Made by a program: the position numbers and the translations under genes
The notes under the pieces: model-generated
Told to the model about the DNA's origin: nothing
Seen by the model: only the letters and a program-made list of their open reading frames with translations
Databases searched by the model: none
NCBI GenBank assembly: GCA_030431255.1
Contig: JAUIJL010000023.1
Coordinates: 1-64,000, forward strand
Source of the DNA: Thermoanaerobaculia bacterium
GTDB lineage: Bacteria; Acidobacteriota; Thermoanaerobaculia; Multivoradales; J023
DNA length: 64,000 bases
Direction of reading: 5' to 3'
Shown: piece by piece, positions 1-9,400 of the stretch
Layout: the number at the start of each line of letters is the position of its first letter
Numbering within the stretch: position 1 is the first letter of the stretch

Positions 1-293
1 AGCGTCATCGAGAGAACGAGACCGCGCCCTTGGGGGTGGAAGCGATCCTGAGTCGTCATCCTCACTATCGTCCCGGAGAGAAACCGAGCTCGCCGCGTCC
101 TTGGTTCCACGCGATCGGTCGGGAGGTCCGGGAAGCGATGCGAACCGCGTTGATTTGGATCGTAGCGGCCTATCGGGAGGCGTCGGAGCGGTACCGGGCG
201 GGTGAATTTGACGTCGAGTTTCCGGAAGGCACGTTCCCGCCGGCCCGTCCTTTCATAAACCCTTGCCCCTTAGGTCCCTTAGTGCCTGGATAG
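1..293 (+). CDS. C-terminal end of a Y1 (REP-associated) transposase-like protein, partial
   Basis: The reading frame is open from the window edge (first full codon at 3) and stops at 291-293. The visible tail reads ENETAPLGVEAIL, HPHYRP, then REVREAMRTALIWIVAAYREA and FPEGTFPPARPF. From memory this is the typical C-terminus of single-domain IS200-like/REP-associated tyrosine transposases, where a helix rich in AAYREASER is followed by a FPxGxFPP-PF end. The catalytic HUH and Tyr motifs lie upstream of the window, so activity cannot be judged. These enzymes nick and join single-stranded DNA at REP-like hairpins; no REP sequence was noticed nearby. The family call rests on the C-terminal pattern only. 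Confidence 0.5.
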   Translation, partial: RHRENETAPLGVEAILSRHPHYRPGEKPSSPRPWFHAIGREVREAMRTALIWIVAAYREASERYRAGEFDVEFPEGTFPPARPFINPCPLGPLVPG

Positions 294-609
294 CTTCGAC
301 AATCGTCGTTTTTCGGCGGCCTTACACGGTTGGTAGGTGGATCGCCAAGTCCTGTCGAGGTTTGGGTAGGGGGAAGTGTGTTTGGATTCTTGGAATCGGA
401 AGGATTCGAGTTGGGTTTTGTGACGGTGCAAAGGTGTTGAAGACTCTTGTTCAAAAATCGAGTGACACTTGATTGGGATCATGACCCTTGAATCCAAGCC
501 CCGCTCCGCACAGAGCCCATAGGAGCCTTCCCAAGCTCTGCTCACACGTCTATTCCTCATTCCTCGACGTCTAGCTCGACCTGCATTCAGCTCCCACCTA
601 CGACAGCGC
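294..609. other. intergenic stretch, nothing recognised
   Basis: About 316 bp between the transposase-like tail and the end of the histidine kinase gene. Only short overlapping open frames on both strands are visible, without ribosome-binding sites or motifs. No hairpin with a T-run was seen. Confidence 0.5.
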
Positions 610-3183
610 TTACTCGCGTCCAGTCGCGGCTAGGCCCTTTTCCTCCATCGGCTCGGTGCCGAGCACGCCGTGGACGGCCGCTGTGAAGGCCTCGAAGTTG
701 AAGGGCTTTCGCAGCAGCGGACGGCCTTGGATGGCTTCAATGTAGGGGCCCTCGGCATAACCGGACATGAACAGGATCGAGAGCCCGGGAATGCGCCGGT
801 CGAGCTCCGTGGCGAGCTCGGGCCCGCTCATGCCCGGCAGCATGACGTCGCTGATCAGCAGGTCGACGGCACCGTTCAGGTCGGCGGCGATGGCGAGCGC
901 GTGGTCGCTGTCGGCCGCGACTTCGGCGCGGAGCCCCAGGCGGAGCAGAAATCTGGCGACGAGGCGGCCGAGCTCGCGTTGGTCCTCGACCACCAGCACT
1001 GTGCCGTCGTGGGACAACGCGCGCCATGTCGACACCTCGTCACCTCCCGATGGCGAGACCCGGTCTTGCTCGCCGGCGATGGGAAACAGCACCCGGAAGG
1101 TCGTCCCGCGCCCCAGGCGTGAATCGGCTTCGATCCGTCCACCGCTCTGGTGAACAATTCCGTGGACCGTCGCCAAGCCGAGGCCGGTGCCCTCACCTCG
1201 CTGCTTGGTGGTAAAAAACGGGTCGAAGATCTTGGGCAGGATTTCGGGAGAGATCCCTTGCCCGCTGTCGGCGACCGTCAGCTGAATTTGGGATGGGTCG
1301 ACCCTCGCGGTCTCGATGGTCAGCTCACCGCCGGCCGGCATGGCGTCTCGCGCGTTGATCGCGAGATTGAGCAAGACCTGGCCGAGCTGCCCAGGCTCGG
1401 CGCGGATGGGTGCCAAGTCTTCCGCCAGCCGGATCGTGACCACGATGTTCTCAGGAAGCAATCGACGCAAGAGCGGGTCGACCTCCCGGACGACCTCGTT
1501 GAGGTCGAGCGACTTCAGCTCCAGATGCTGCTGGCGGCTGAACGCGAGCAGCCGGCGGGTCATCGCCGCGGCGCGCTCCGCCGCCTGACGGATGTGCTCG
1601 ATGTCGACGTTTTCGGTTTCCGTTTGGATCAGGTCGCAGGAACCGATGATCACGGTCAGCAGATTGTTGAAATCGTGGGCGATGCCCCCTGCGAATCGGC
1701 CGACGGCTTCCATTTTCTGGGCCTGCCGTAGGGTCGCCTCCAGCTGTCGCTCGCGGGTGACGTCGCGCATCACGGCGACGCGCATGTCGGGCCCGAGCAA
1801 TGGCAGCTCGCGGGCCCGAACCTCGGCCACGAACGGCTCTCGATCGGCCCGATAGGCCTCGAATTCGAGCGGTCGCTCAGAGGTGCCGCTGCGGTCGATA
1901 CGATGGCGGACGGCTTCTTTGTAGGCCGCGGCGACACGGGCGCCGACCGGTGCGCCGATCACCTTGTCGAGGGTCGTGCCGAACATGCTCGCCAGCTGCT
2001 CGTTGGCGTCGAGGATCACCTTGCCGTCGTGGATCAGGACCCCTTCGGACGTGGCGGCGGCGAGGGTGCGGAAGCGCTCCTCGCTCACCTCCACCGCGCG
2101 CTCGGAGGTCGCGATATGTCGTTGCTGGGTCTCGCGCCCGATCCTGCGCAACCACTGGCGCTCCATCCAAAGGAGAGTCCCGAGTATCAACAACGAGCCG
2201 ACGATCAACCACTCCCGCGGCGTTTGGTAGGCCGGTTTTGCGATGCCGGTGGCCGAGAGAATTCCGTGGGTCAGGGGCAGTAAGAAGGCGCAACCGACCA
2301 ACGGGCTGCCCACTTGGAACAAACCGTCGAGCCATTCCGCGGATTGTGGTCTATCCGGCTTCCGGTCGTCGGGGAAGTCGCTATGGCGGAGGCGGGCCGC
2401 TGCGGCTAGCGCCAATACCGGAAGGTTCCACAGCAGGTTGACCGCGTCGCCGAAAGGCATCTCTCCGACCCGGCCCGATCGTTCCATGGCGTTGAGGCAG
2501 TCGAGGGCGAACCAGCACATCATGCTCGCCGCGATCAAACCGTAGAGGGTACGCCATCGACGGGAGCCGGCTCGCCACGCGAGCTGACCGTAGCGCACGC
2601 CCACCGCCAGATCGAGGACGGCGTAGAGGGTGGAGGAGGCTGCCCAAGAAGAGAAGTCTTGTGGGTCGAGGTGGCTCGGCACCGCGACGAAGTACAACGT
2701 GAGCACCAGCACGGTGACCGCAAGACCCAAGATATCGAGCCGGCGGCCGGTCGAGCCCGTGTCGGCATGTCGCCCGCCGTCGGGTCGCATTTCGGCGGCC
2801 ACCAGGCTGAGCAGAAAGAGCAGGAGGTAGGCGGCGTCGATGAAGAGATGCCAGGCGAGCGAGCGGCGGGCTTCCGGCACCAGCCAAATCACGCTCTCCG
2901 AGATCAGCCAGCAGCCGTAGGCGACGGCGGTCATGCGCCAGAACGAGCGCTCGGCCGCGCTCTCCAAGGTGTTGATCCGGAACAGCAGCAACCCGACCAG
3001 CAGCGCGGCGGCGGCGAGGTCGACCCCAGCGCTGTAACGGGTCATCATCGATCGCTCGAAGACCGGCACGAGGTACGGGATGCTGAGCGCAGCGAGCGCC
3101 GCCAGCAGCCACCGAAATCCCGAGTCTCGCAGCAGGGCTCGCACCATCCGATCGATCTCCAGGCCATCGGCGTCGTCGAGCAA
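610..3183 (-). CDS. membrane-bound hybrid sensor histidine kinase with receiver domain
   Basis: 857 residues. Residues ~20-350 are mostly hydrophobic, with roughly eight to ten membrane segments, and resemble an integral-membrane sensory region. A PAS domain follows (~365-480). The HisKA segment contains [12 protein letters not shown] with the phospho-accepting His at residue 503. The HATPase domain shows [10 protein letters not shown] (N box), DSGQGI and [14 protein letters not shown] (G boxes). A CheY-like receiver follows (~730-845) with VVEDQ, the phospho-acceptor Asp779 in [10 protein letters not shown], and the conserved FMSGY and LLRKPF. It should autophosphorylate and pass phosphate to its own receiver or to a separate regulator; no DNA-binding output domain is present. 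It is the last gene of a minus-strand run after the phosphatase and membrane genes. The signal sensed is unknown. Confidence 0.9.
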   Translation of the reverse strand: MLDDADGLEIDRMVRALLRDSGFRWLLAALAALSIPYLVPVFERSMMTRYSAGVDLAAAALLVGLLLFRINTLESAAERSFWRMTAVAYGCWLISESVIWLVPEARRSLAWHLFIDAAYLLLFLLSLVAAEMRPDGGRHADTGSTGRRLDILGLAVTVLVLTLYFVAVPSHLDPQDFSSWAASSTLYAVLDLAVGVRYGQLAWRAGSRRWRTLYGLIAASMMCWFALDCLNAMERSGRVGEMPFGDAVNLLWNLPVLALAAAARLRHSDFPDDRKPDRPQSAEWLDGLFQVGSPLVGCAFLLPLTHGILSATGIAKPAYQTPREWLIVGSLLILGTLLWMERQWLRRIGRETQQRHIATSERAVEVSEERFRTLAAATSEGVLIHDGKVILDANEQLASMFGTTLDKVIGAPVGARVAAAYKEAVRHRIDRSGTSERPLEFEAYRADREPFVAEVRARELPLLGPDMRVAVMRDVTRERQLEATLRQAQKMEAVGRFAGGIAHDFNNLLTVIIGSCDLIQTETENVDIEHIRQAAERAAAMTRRLLAFSRQQHLELKSLDLNEVVREVDPLLRRLLPENIVVTIRLAEDLAPIRAEPGQLGQVLLNLAINARDAMPAGGELTIETARVDPSQIQLTVADSGQGISPEILPKIFDPFFTTKQRGEGTGLGLATVHGIVHQSGGRIEADSRLGRGTTFRVLFPIAGEQDRVSPSGGDEVSTWRALSHDGTVLVVEDQRELGRLVARFLLRLGLRAEVAADSDHALAIAADLNGAVDLLISDVMLPGMSGPELATELDRRIPGLSILFMSGYAEGPYIEAIQGRPLLRKPFNFEAFTAAVHGVLGTEPMEEKGLAATGRE

Positions 3184-3191
3184 CGACGGAA

Positions 3192-4313
3192 TCAGGGCGT
3201 GAATCGAACCCGTTGCTCGCGGACGGGCCGGACGTCTAGGTCCGATTCACAGGGTGAGCCGAGCATATGTGTCGACTTAGGTAAATAGATAAGAAGTTTA
3301 TCACGAGCCGGGAGCTTGGCTTCGTAGGTCGTGCCATCGACCTCGTCCGGTGCCCTCGGGAAAGCGCGTCGAGGTAGGTGTGGACCCTCTCGGCGCGTTT
3401 GGTCCTCAGCGCTACGTGGCACCTTTCTGTGAGATTCGGCAACCAATGATGAAGCTCCCAGGCGACGATGGACAGCAGGCAAATCAAGATCATCGTCATC
3501 GCTGCCGGTGCCGCCCAGCGATGGCGGACGACAAACGGCCGCGGTGCCCAACGGACGAGCAAGAAGCTCACCGAAAAAGCGAAGATCGCTCGGCTGTACC
3601 AACCCATGACCACTGCGCCCTCCGGCGGTGTCCAGCTGAAGGCCCGGTGCTCCGGCAGGTAAAAGAGCAAGGGCAAGTCGAGGAGAGGCCAAGCGGAGTA
3701 GGTCAGGACAAAGCTCAATTCCGGCAAGAGCTCGCCCAAGTGATCCGCAAGAGCTCGTGATGATTTCGGGACAGCATCCCTTGGGGTTTCGGTAGGAAGC
3801 ATGTTTTTTCTCCGATTCGAGGGGATCCGGTATCGAGACTCGACCTTGCATGACGAGCCACAGGCCCGCGATGCATGAAAATGCCAACACTGCGACGAGC
3901 AAGGCGGCGAAGCCCCTTTGAAAGCGCCAAAAGCTCGGAGGTGGATTGCGCGGCTCGCGCGATCGGTAAAAGGGCAGCAGGCGCCGACGGGTGGCCCATG
4001 CGAGCACCAGAAGAATGGTGCCCCAATGTTCTTTGATTTCGAAAAGAGCTGTCATACCCGGCTGAGTCGTGTCCATCCAAGCGGCTCGGACGCCCACTCG
4101 AAAAGCTGGGTAGGCCAGCGCTCCACTGAGAATCGTCGCCGCGATCAACCAACCCAGGAGAGACGCGTAGCGGCCGGCCAGGTATCGATCACGCCGACGG
4201 GTCGCCGCCCGCCGCAGGGCGATCCAAAGATGGAGCGACACGGCCAAGGCGCCGACGCCGGCGAAGGTGTGGATCACCAACACCGGCTCGAAAATGCGCC
4301 ATTCCCAAGTCAT
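3192..4313 (-). CDS. multi-pass membrane protein, probable 5' half of a frameshifted gene
   Basis: The frame runs 373 codons but only residues 1-170 look like a protein: four hydrophobic segments (VLVIHTFAGVGALAVSL, ASLLGWLIAATILSGALAY, GTILLVLAWATRR, ALLVAVLAFSCIAGLWLVM). After the EKKH at the six-A run the frame becomes an out-of-register shadow of the overlapping membrane ORF at 3802-3236. Its ATG overlaps the stop of the upstream phosphatase gene as ATGA (4313-4310), which points to translational coupling and to the start being right. Family not recognised. The most economical reading is one gene from 4313 to 3236 with a one-base frameshift at 3804-3809. Confidence 0.55.
   Translation of the reverse strand: MTWEWRIFEPVLVIHTFAGVGALAVSLHLWIALRRAATRRRDRYLAGRYASLLGWLIAATILSGALAYPAFRVGVRAAWMDTTQPGMTALFEIKEHWGTILLVLAWATRRRLLPFYRSREPRNPPPSFWRFQRGFAALLVAVLAFSCIAGLWLVMQGRVSIPDPLESEKKHASYRNPKGCCPEIITSSCGSLGRALAGIELCPDLLRLASPRLALALLPAGAPGLQLDTAGGRSGHGLVQPSDLRFFGELLARPLGTAAVCRPPSLGGTGSDDDDLDLPAVHRRLGASSLVAESHRKVPRSAEDQTRREGPHLPRRAFPRAPDEVDGTTYEAKLPARDKLLIYLPKSTHMLGSPCESDLDVRPVREQRVRFTP
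3236..3802 (-). CDS. multi-pass membrane protein, probable 3' half of a frameshifted gene
   Basis: 188 residues with three clear hydrophobic segments (around LSFVLTYSAWPLLDLPLLFY, VVMGWYSRAIFAFSVSFLL and AMTMILICLLSIVAW). Family not recognised. The ATG at 3802 follows a run of six A on the coding strand (3809-3804), and no good ribosome-binding site precedes it. Removing one A would join it in frame to the upstream membrane ORF (4313 onward), giving a single protein of about 357 residues with seven membrane segments. It may therefore be half of one gene broken by a homopolymer indel or sequencing error, or a separate reinitiating gene. The tail after about residue 130 is basic and poorly hydrophobic. 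Confidence 0.55.
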   Translation of the reverse strand: MLPTETPRDAVPKSSRALADHLGELLPELSFVLTYSAWPLLDLPLLFYLPEHRAFSWTPPEGAVVMGWYSRAIFAFSVSFLLVRWAPRPFVVRHRWAAPAAMTMILICLLSIVAWELHHWLPNLTERCHVALRTKRAERVHTYLDALSRGHRTRSMARPTKPSSRLVINFLSIYLSRHICSAHPVNRT

Positions 4314-6226
4314 GGCTCGCGGATGGTGAACGGGCCGTCGATTACCGTGCCACTCGAGTTGTAGGTAGTTCCTCCGACATCCGAGCCGTCCACCTCGACT
4401 CGAACGTAGTGATGGCTATTCGAAGCCTTGGCCAACCAATTGGCGTAGCTCGACTGGGGCGGCACGTCGTACGCCCCGGCGCCGCCACCACCGGAAAGGA
4501 TATAAGTGATGCCTTGAGATTGGCTGCTGTCGATGGTGCACACCATGTCGGGGGCGCCGTCGGGCACGGTGCCGTCTGCTCCTTGGGCGCAAGATGCGAC
4601 CCCGGCTGTGCTGTTCGCGCAGGTGGGATCACTGGTCGGACAGATGTTCAGCAAGGATTTCGAGCGTTCATAGAAATGGTTGTGGCCGTTGAACACCGCC
4701 GCTACTTTTCCGCCTCCGGACCCTTGCAACAGAGGTGACAAGGTTTCGATTTGCACAAAGCTGCTGGGATGGCCCGAGCCACTGCGCACAGTTTGGGTGA
4801 CCATGGGGGCGTGGTAGAAAAGGAAAATATTGTTGATGTCTTCGGTATCGTCCGAAAGCGCGTCGACAAGCCAGTTATGGAAGCTCGTAGAGCTCAAATT
4901 GCCATCGTCCGTGTCCCAAATAAAATCGAGGGAAACAAATCGATTGCCGAGCAGATCGAAAGAGTACATTTGCTTGAGCTCACCCTTGTTGTCTCCTGAA
5001 GAAGGAGTGCCGTCGATATAGGAGATCTCGTCGAAATTTGAATAGTCAAAATAGTCGTAATAAAAAGAAGCTTGCTTACAGCTTCCTAGGCTGTGGTTGT
5101 AATAGTTGTGATATTCATGATTGCCTGGCGCCGTGTACATAGGAATATTCTTGAGCAAGGGCTGCGCTTGATTGAAGAACTGCTCGATCCACGCATCTTG
5201 ATCGCAACCACTGCCGGCAAAGTCGCCGGTATTCAGGATGAAACGAGGGTATGTCGGCGATGTCGACTGGCGCCCGGAAAGATCATGCAACATCTGTTGG
5301 GCTAAAATGCCCGTTGCCCCATTGTTGGTTCGGGTATCTCCGAAGACATAGAATCCGACCTGGTCTCCGGATGACGGTGGGGTGATGAAGTTGTAGTCGT
5401 TCTGAGAACCTACCAGATCGTTGGTGCCGTAGTACCCTACGTAGTACCAATATTTAGAATCGGGGCTCAGACGGTCGAAGCTTATTCGGGAGACGTTGGC
5501 GGGCGACAGCTCTTCACCCTTGGAGCGGGCGTGCAAGGATCGGCTTCGGGGACGAAGCTCTTCCTCGGTGAGAGATTCGTCGTCGGAGCAAGTAGAGCCT
5601 TGTCGAAGAGCAATGCCGAATAGAGCCTGGGCCGTGTCAGCGGTTTGCATGACCAACGTCGCCTCGCTACCGAGCACATTTTGAAGGAACGGCTGAACGT
5701 TGTAGAGCGGATTGGGGCTGGTGACCGCCTCTGTGGCTCCCTGTCCGGTGCTCAGGCCGTGAGCATCGGCGGAAGCTGTGGTATAGACCCCTCCGGCATT
5801 GTTGTCTACACCATCGATGACTATCCAGTAGTAATAAGTTGTGTCAGGGGTAAGGTCAACGAAGGTTACGAAATAGTCGACGTTCGAATCTCCTTTGTAG
5901 GTGATCGATCCCTGAGCGGCCCGGACTTTGCTCGTGGCGCTGGACGATGGCATTTCGAACGCTGAGGCGCCCGTGAGCAGATCATCGCCGGAACACGAGC
6001 CGACTGATGTCGGATCGCAACATGTCGCGCCTTCGGGGAAGTTGAAGCCCATACCGAGGCACGAGCTGTTGGTTTGGTAATTGATGGTGACCGACGTGGA
6101 GCTTACGGAAGACACAGAAGGGTTTTGGGTGAAGGAACACGCTTGAGCCGGGGCATGACCGAGCATGACCAAAACGGTAAGCGTTGCCAAAGGGGCTAGG
6201 CATGCGAGCTTTGAGCAGGGCCTCAT
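4310..6226 (-). CDS. secreted purple-acid-phosphatase-like metallophosphoesterase
   Basis: I chose the ATG at 6226 (638 residues), because it follows AGGAAA and opens a signal peptide (MRPCSKLACLAPLATLTVLV...APAQA) that an upstream in-frame ATG at 6283 would bury. Residues ~30-260 hold fibronectin-like strands of the kind that precede purple acid phosphatase catalytic domains. The metallophosphoesterase core shows the five blocks in order: VFGDTR, NTGDF, PGNHEYH, FYHAP and NGHNHFYER, which supply the Asp, Asn and His ligands of a two-metal site. It should hydrolyse phosphate monoesters outside the cytoplasm; the substrate is unknown. Its stop overlaps the next membrane gene by ATGA, so the two are probably co-translated. 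Confidence 0.85.
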   Translation of the reverse strand: MRPCSKLACLAPLATLTVLVMLGHAPAQACSFTQNPSVSSVSSTSVTINYQTNSSCLGMGFNFPEGATCCDPTSVGSCSGDDLLTGASAFEMPSSSATSKVRAAQGSITYKGDSNVDYFVTFVDLTPDTTYYYWIVIDGVDNNAGGVYTTASADAHGLSTGQGATEAVTSPNPLYNVQPFLQNVLGSEATLVMQTADTAQALFGIALRQGSTCSDDESLTEEELRPRSRSLHARSKGEELSPANVSRISFDRLSPDSKYWYYVGYYGTNDLVGSQNDYNFITPPSSGDQVGFYVFGDTRTNNGATGILAQQMLHDLSGRQSTSPTYPRFILNTGDFAGSGCDQDAWIEQFFNQAQPLLKNIPMYTAPGNHEYHNYYNHSLGSCKQASFYYDYFDYSNFDEISYIDGTPSSGDNKGELKQMYSFDLLGNRFVSLDFIWDTDDGNLSSTSFHNWLVDALSDDTEDINNIFLFYHAPMVTQTVRSGSGHPSSFVQIETLSPLLQGSGGGKVAAVFNGHNHFYERSKSLLNICPTSDPTCANSTAGVASCAQGADGTVPDGAPDMVCTIDSSQSQGITYILSGGGGAGAYDVPPQSSYANWLAKASNSHHYVRVEVDGSDVGGTTYNSSGTVIDGPFTIREP

Positions 6227-6359
6227 AAGAGATTTCCTTTCTATCGAGGTTAGTGGTTCACCGAACGATAGAGCAGAAATCATGCCAAAGATCGAACGTT
6301 TATTTTTAACTGGTTTCCGCGGGTTATGGGGATCAGAAGCGCGCGGGATGCGGGACCAG

Positions 6360-6402
6360 GGTGAGCCGATCGGTAGTGCTCGGGTGAACCGATCGGCTCA
6401 CC
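6360..6402. terminator. long hairpin after the giant-gene operon, possible terminator
   Basis: A perfect 15-bp inverted repeat, GGTGAGCCGATCGGT (6360-6374) and ACCGATCGGCTCACC (6388-6402), encloses a 13-nt loop. It lies about 30 bp after the stop of the minus-strand giant gene. There is no T-run on the minus strand, so it may stabilise the transcript end or mark a protein-binding site rather than act as a classic intrinsic terminator. Confidence 0.5.
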
Positions 6403-6430
6403 TGCCTGCGGCCTCCGTGGAGGCGCGTGC

Positions 6431-9400
6431 TCAAAGGTCGAAGACCAAGCTTCCGAAGCTGCGATAGTGATTGAGAGCATCGACGGCGGCCGTGGTCGAC
6501 CATCGGGGCCGCTCCATGGTGAGCCGCAGTCGATAGCGTCCGCTGTCGAGGGCTCGCGTCGCCGATTCGGACCTGGGGGCCACGATGATCCTGCGAGCGT
6601 CGGCATCTTGCAGCAGGCTTACCTCGAGGGTCTCGAAACCCACCAATGACCACCACGTTTCAAAGCAGAGGCCGGTGTCGGGATCGATGAAGAGCATGGA
6701 GCCGGTCGGCAGGTCGGCGAAGAGGGATCCCAGGGCGGAGCTCGGCTCGAGGGTGGCTCTTTCGCCCGCCTCGATGTCCACATAGGGAATTCCGCCGAGG
6801 TTGAAGGCCACGCTTCCGCTCCAAATCCTGAAGGCGGGATCTCCACCCACGGCACCGCCGCTCAGCTGAGCGCCGCGCGAGGTGTCGCCGCCCGTAGGGT
6901 CCGGCGCCAGCATTTCGAGCGCTACGATCGGTTGATCGGGCCTCAGCTCGCCGGCTAAAGCCGCATCGAAGTAGACCCGCAGGCCTTGGCCTTCGAGGGG
7001 CTCGATCAAGGTCGCGCCCGCCTGGGGATGGGTGGGAGTCTCAGCGACTTTGTGGGCGCTCCGTTGCGTCGACAGGTCGGAGCCGGCCAATAGGCTCAGC
7101 ACATCGGGCGCCAACGCTTCGAGCTGATCGAGCTGCGCTTGGTCGAGCGGACCATCGCCGTCGGTGCGGCGTTGGAGCTCGACGCTGATTTCCTCGATCA
7201 TGTCGAGGGGCTCGGGGGATTCGATCACCAACGCGGTCACTCCCGCGTCGTCCTCATAGCGGCTGACTTCGAGCGCCTCCGCGTTTTGCGCGAAAGGTAG
7301 CACCAACCCGGCCGTCCAACGGTCGAAGAGCCGCTGGCGTTGCTCCGCCGACCCGCCGGCAGCCATCAGCTCGGCGATTTGGTCCGCGGTGGCGGTCCAC
7401 AGGGAGCCCACGGTTTCGGTGGCGGTGGCGCCGAGGGCGTCGGGCTCGATCAACGGCAGGTTGCCGTCGAAGCTTTGAATGTGGTCGGTGAAGCTGCGGT
7501 AACGGCTCGCTTGGAAAGAGAATTCGTAGGCCTTCAAGCCGGCTACCCGCAGAGATCGTAAGGCCACCTCTCCTTCCGCCACCAGGGCCAAGCGACCCTG
7601 ACGCTGGGATCCACGATCGATTTCGATCGTCACCTCGCCGCAGGACCAACGAAGCCGATCGTCGAAAGCGGTGGCCACCACGTTCAGCGTCTCGCCTTCG
7701 TCCTGAAGCTCGGCTTCGGCCAACAGCTCCATTTGGGTGCCCGTGGCTCGGCGATAGAGGGCGAGGCGGCGTGCTCCGGCGTTGGTTTCGACCAAGGCGA
7801 ATAGGCCTTGGTCGGCATTGCCGGTCGGCAGGCCGAAGGCGATGCCGACCGCCGAGTCGGACGTCGGCTCGGCCGCTGAAGGATTGGGTCGGACCTCGAG
7901 ATGGACCTCCAGGTGGTTCCAATCCTCTTCGCCGAAACAGGCCAATTGCCGTGACGGGGCGTTGACCAGGAGCTCACCGTCGACCACCGACCAGGCGTCG
8001 CCACCACCGGCGCCGCCGTCGATGAGGAAGTCGAAGGCGCTGAGGTCGATGGGCAGGAAGGGCTCGCGATGCACGAAGGGGGAGCCTTCCGGGCGGACCG
8101 CGGCGGTGAAGCGCGCGTCGGCTCGCCACAGCTCGCCCTCGGGATCGAGGGGATCCTCAGTGCCTTGGGGTTGAGCGATCAAGACTCCGGTGGTGACGTC
8201 GTTGGGGTCGTCCAAGAGACAAACCGTTCCCGAGCGCTGGGTCAATCCACCCAGGCGAGCACGCCGCGGATCGACGGCACGTCCCGAGCTGACCACCAAA
8301 TCCGACGAGCCGGGGGTGGGCAGCCAGGGGAGCGGGAAGTCGAGGATGACCGGAGGTAGGTTCAAATTCCAATGGGCGACGATCCAATCGTCGGAGGTGG
8401 TGGTCAGCACGGTTTCCGGCTCGGTGGACAGGTCGGGTTGAGCCGTCAGCGCGAGGCGCAAGAGCTCTTGGCGCTCGTCGCTGGTGCCGGGCGGGCGCTC
8501 GCTTACCGGAACCACCAAGGAATAGTGCTCGTTGAAAGCGAGGGCCACGGGCTCCTCGCGATAGACCCGTCCGCGACCGCCGCGATAGACGTCGCGAACA
8601 TAGGGCTCGACCTCTTGTCCGACCCGTTCCACGGCGTTGAGCCCAGGGTGACCCTTGGTGGTGAAATAAAGGTATTCGTCGACCTCGGTAGAGCTCGTAT
8701 CCGTGCTCGGATGGGCGGCTTCGAGCCGGGACCTGACCCGCACCTCGTATTCGTGATTGGGCAGCAGGAAGAGCTTGCCCCGACCGGCGTACGAGCTTTG
8801 GAAGTCGTCGGCGGTGGAGTCGCAGAAGGTTTGGTCGCGTTGGTCTTGTAGCCATTCCTGGTACGTGACGTAAACCGCCTCGAAGATTTCGACCCGATAC
8901 GGGGTTCTTTCCTCCTCCGGCTGCTCGGTTTCCTCGAGCAGCTCCGCGCGCAGCTCGAAGCGGCGGAAGGGACGCAGCCCGAAGATCTCGACGTCCTGGA
9001 AAGGCGCGATGGTGCCGAGATCCATGGTTTTTCGTCCCGCTTCCACGGCCGTATCGTCGAAGGCGACGAGGTGGAGCTTAGCGGGAGCGGTGCCGCTCCA
9101 GGCCAGATGCACCCGGCAGAGCACGGTGTCGGCATCGAGCTCGGCGCGGGCGACGACCCCCGGCCCGGATATGTCGACCGCGGCCACCTGCCCCGCCGAG
9201 GATCCGGGCAGGGCGGGGGGGCGCACCACGGCGGGTTGCAGGAGACGCAGTCGGCTGTTGCTTTCCGTGAAGACCCGCGGACCGACCAAGGAGGTGCCGA
9301 GGGGCGGCTCTTCGTAGCCCACCCGATGAACGGGGGTTTGGCGATCGGGGGGGCAACAGGGCCAATTCGGGTTGTCGATGATGATGACGTCGTCGGTGTA

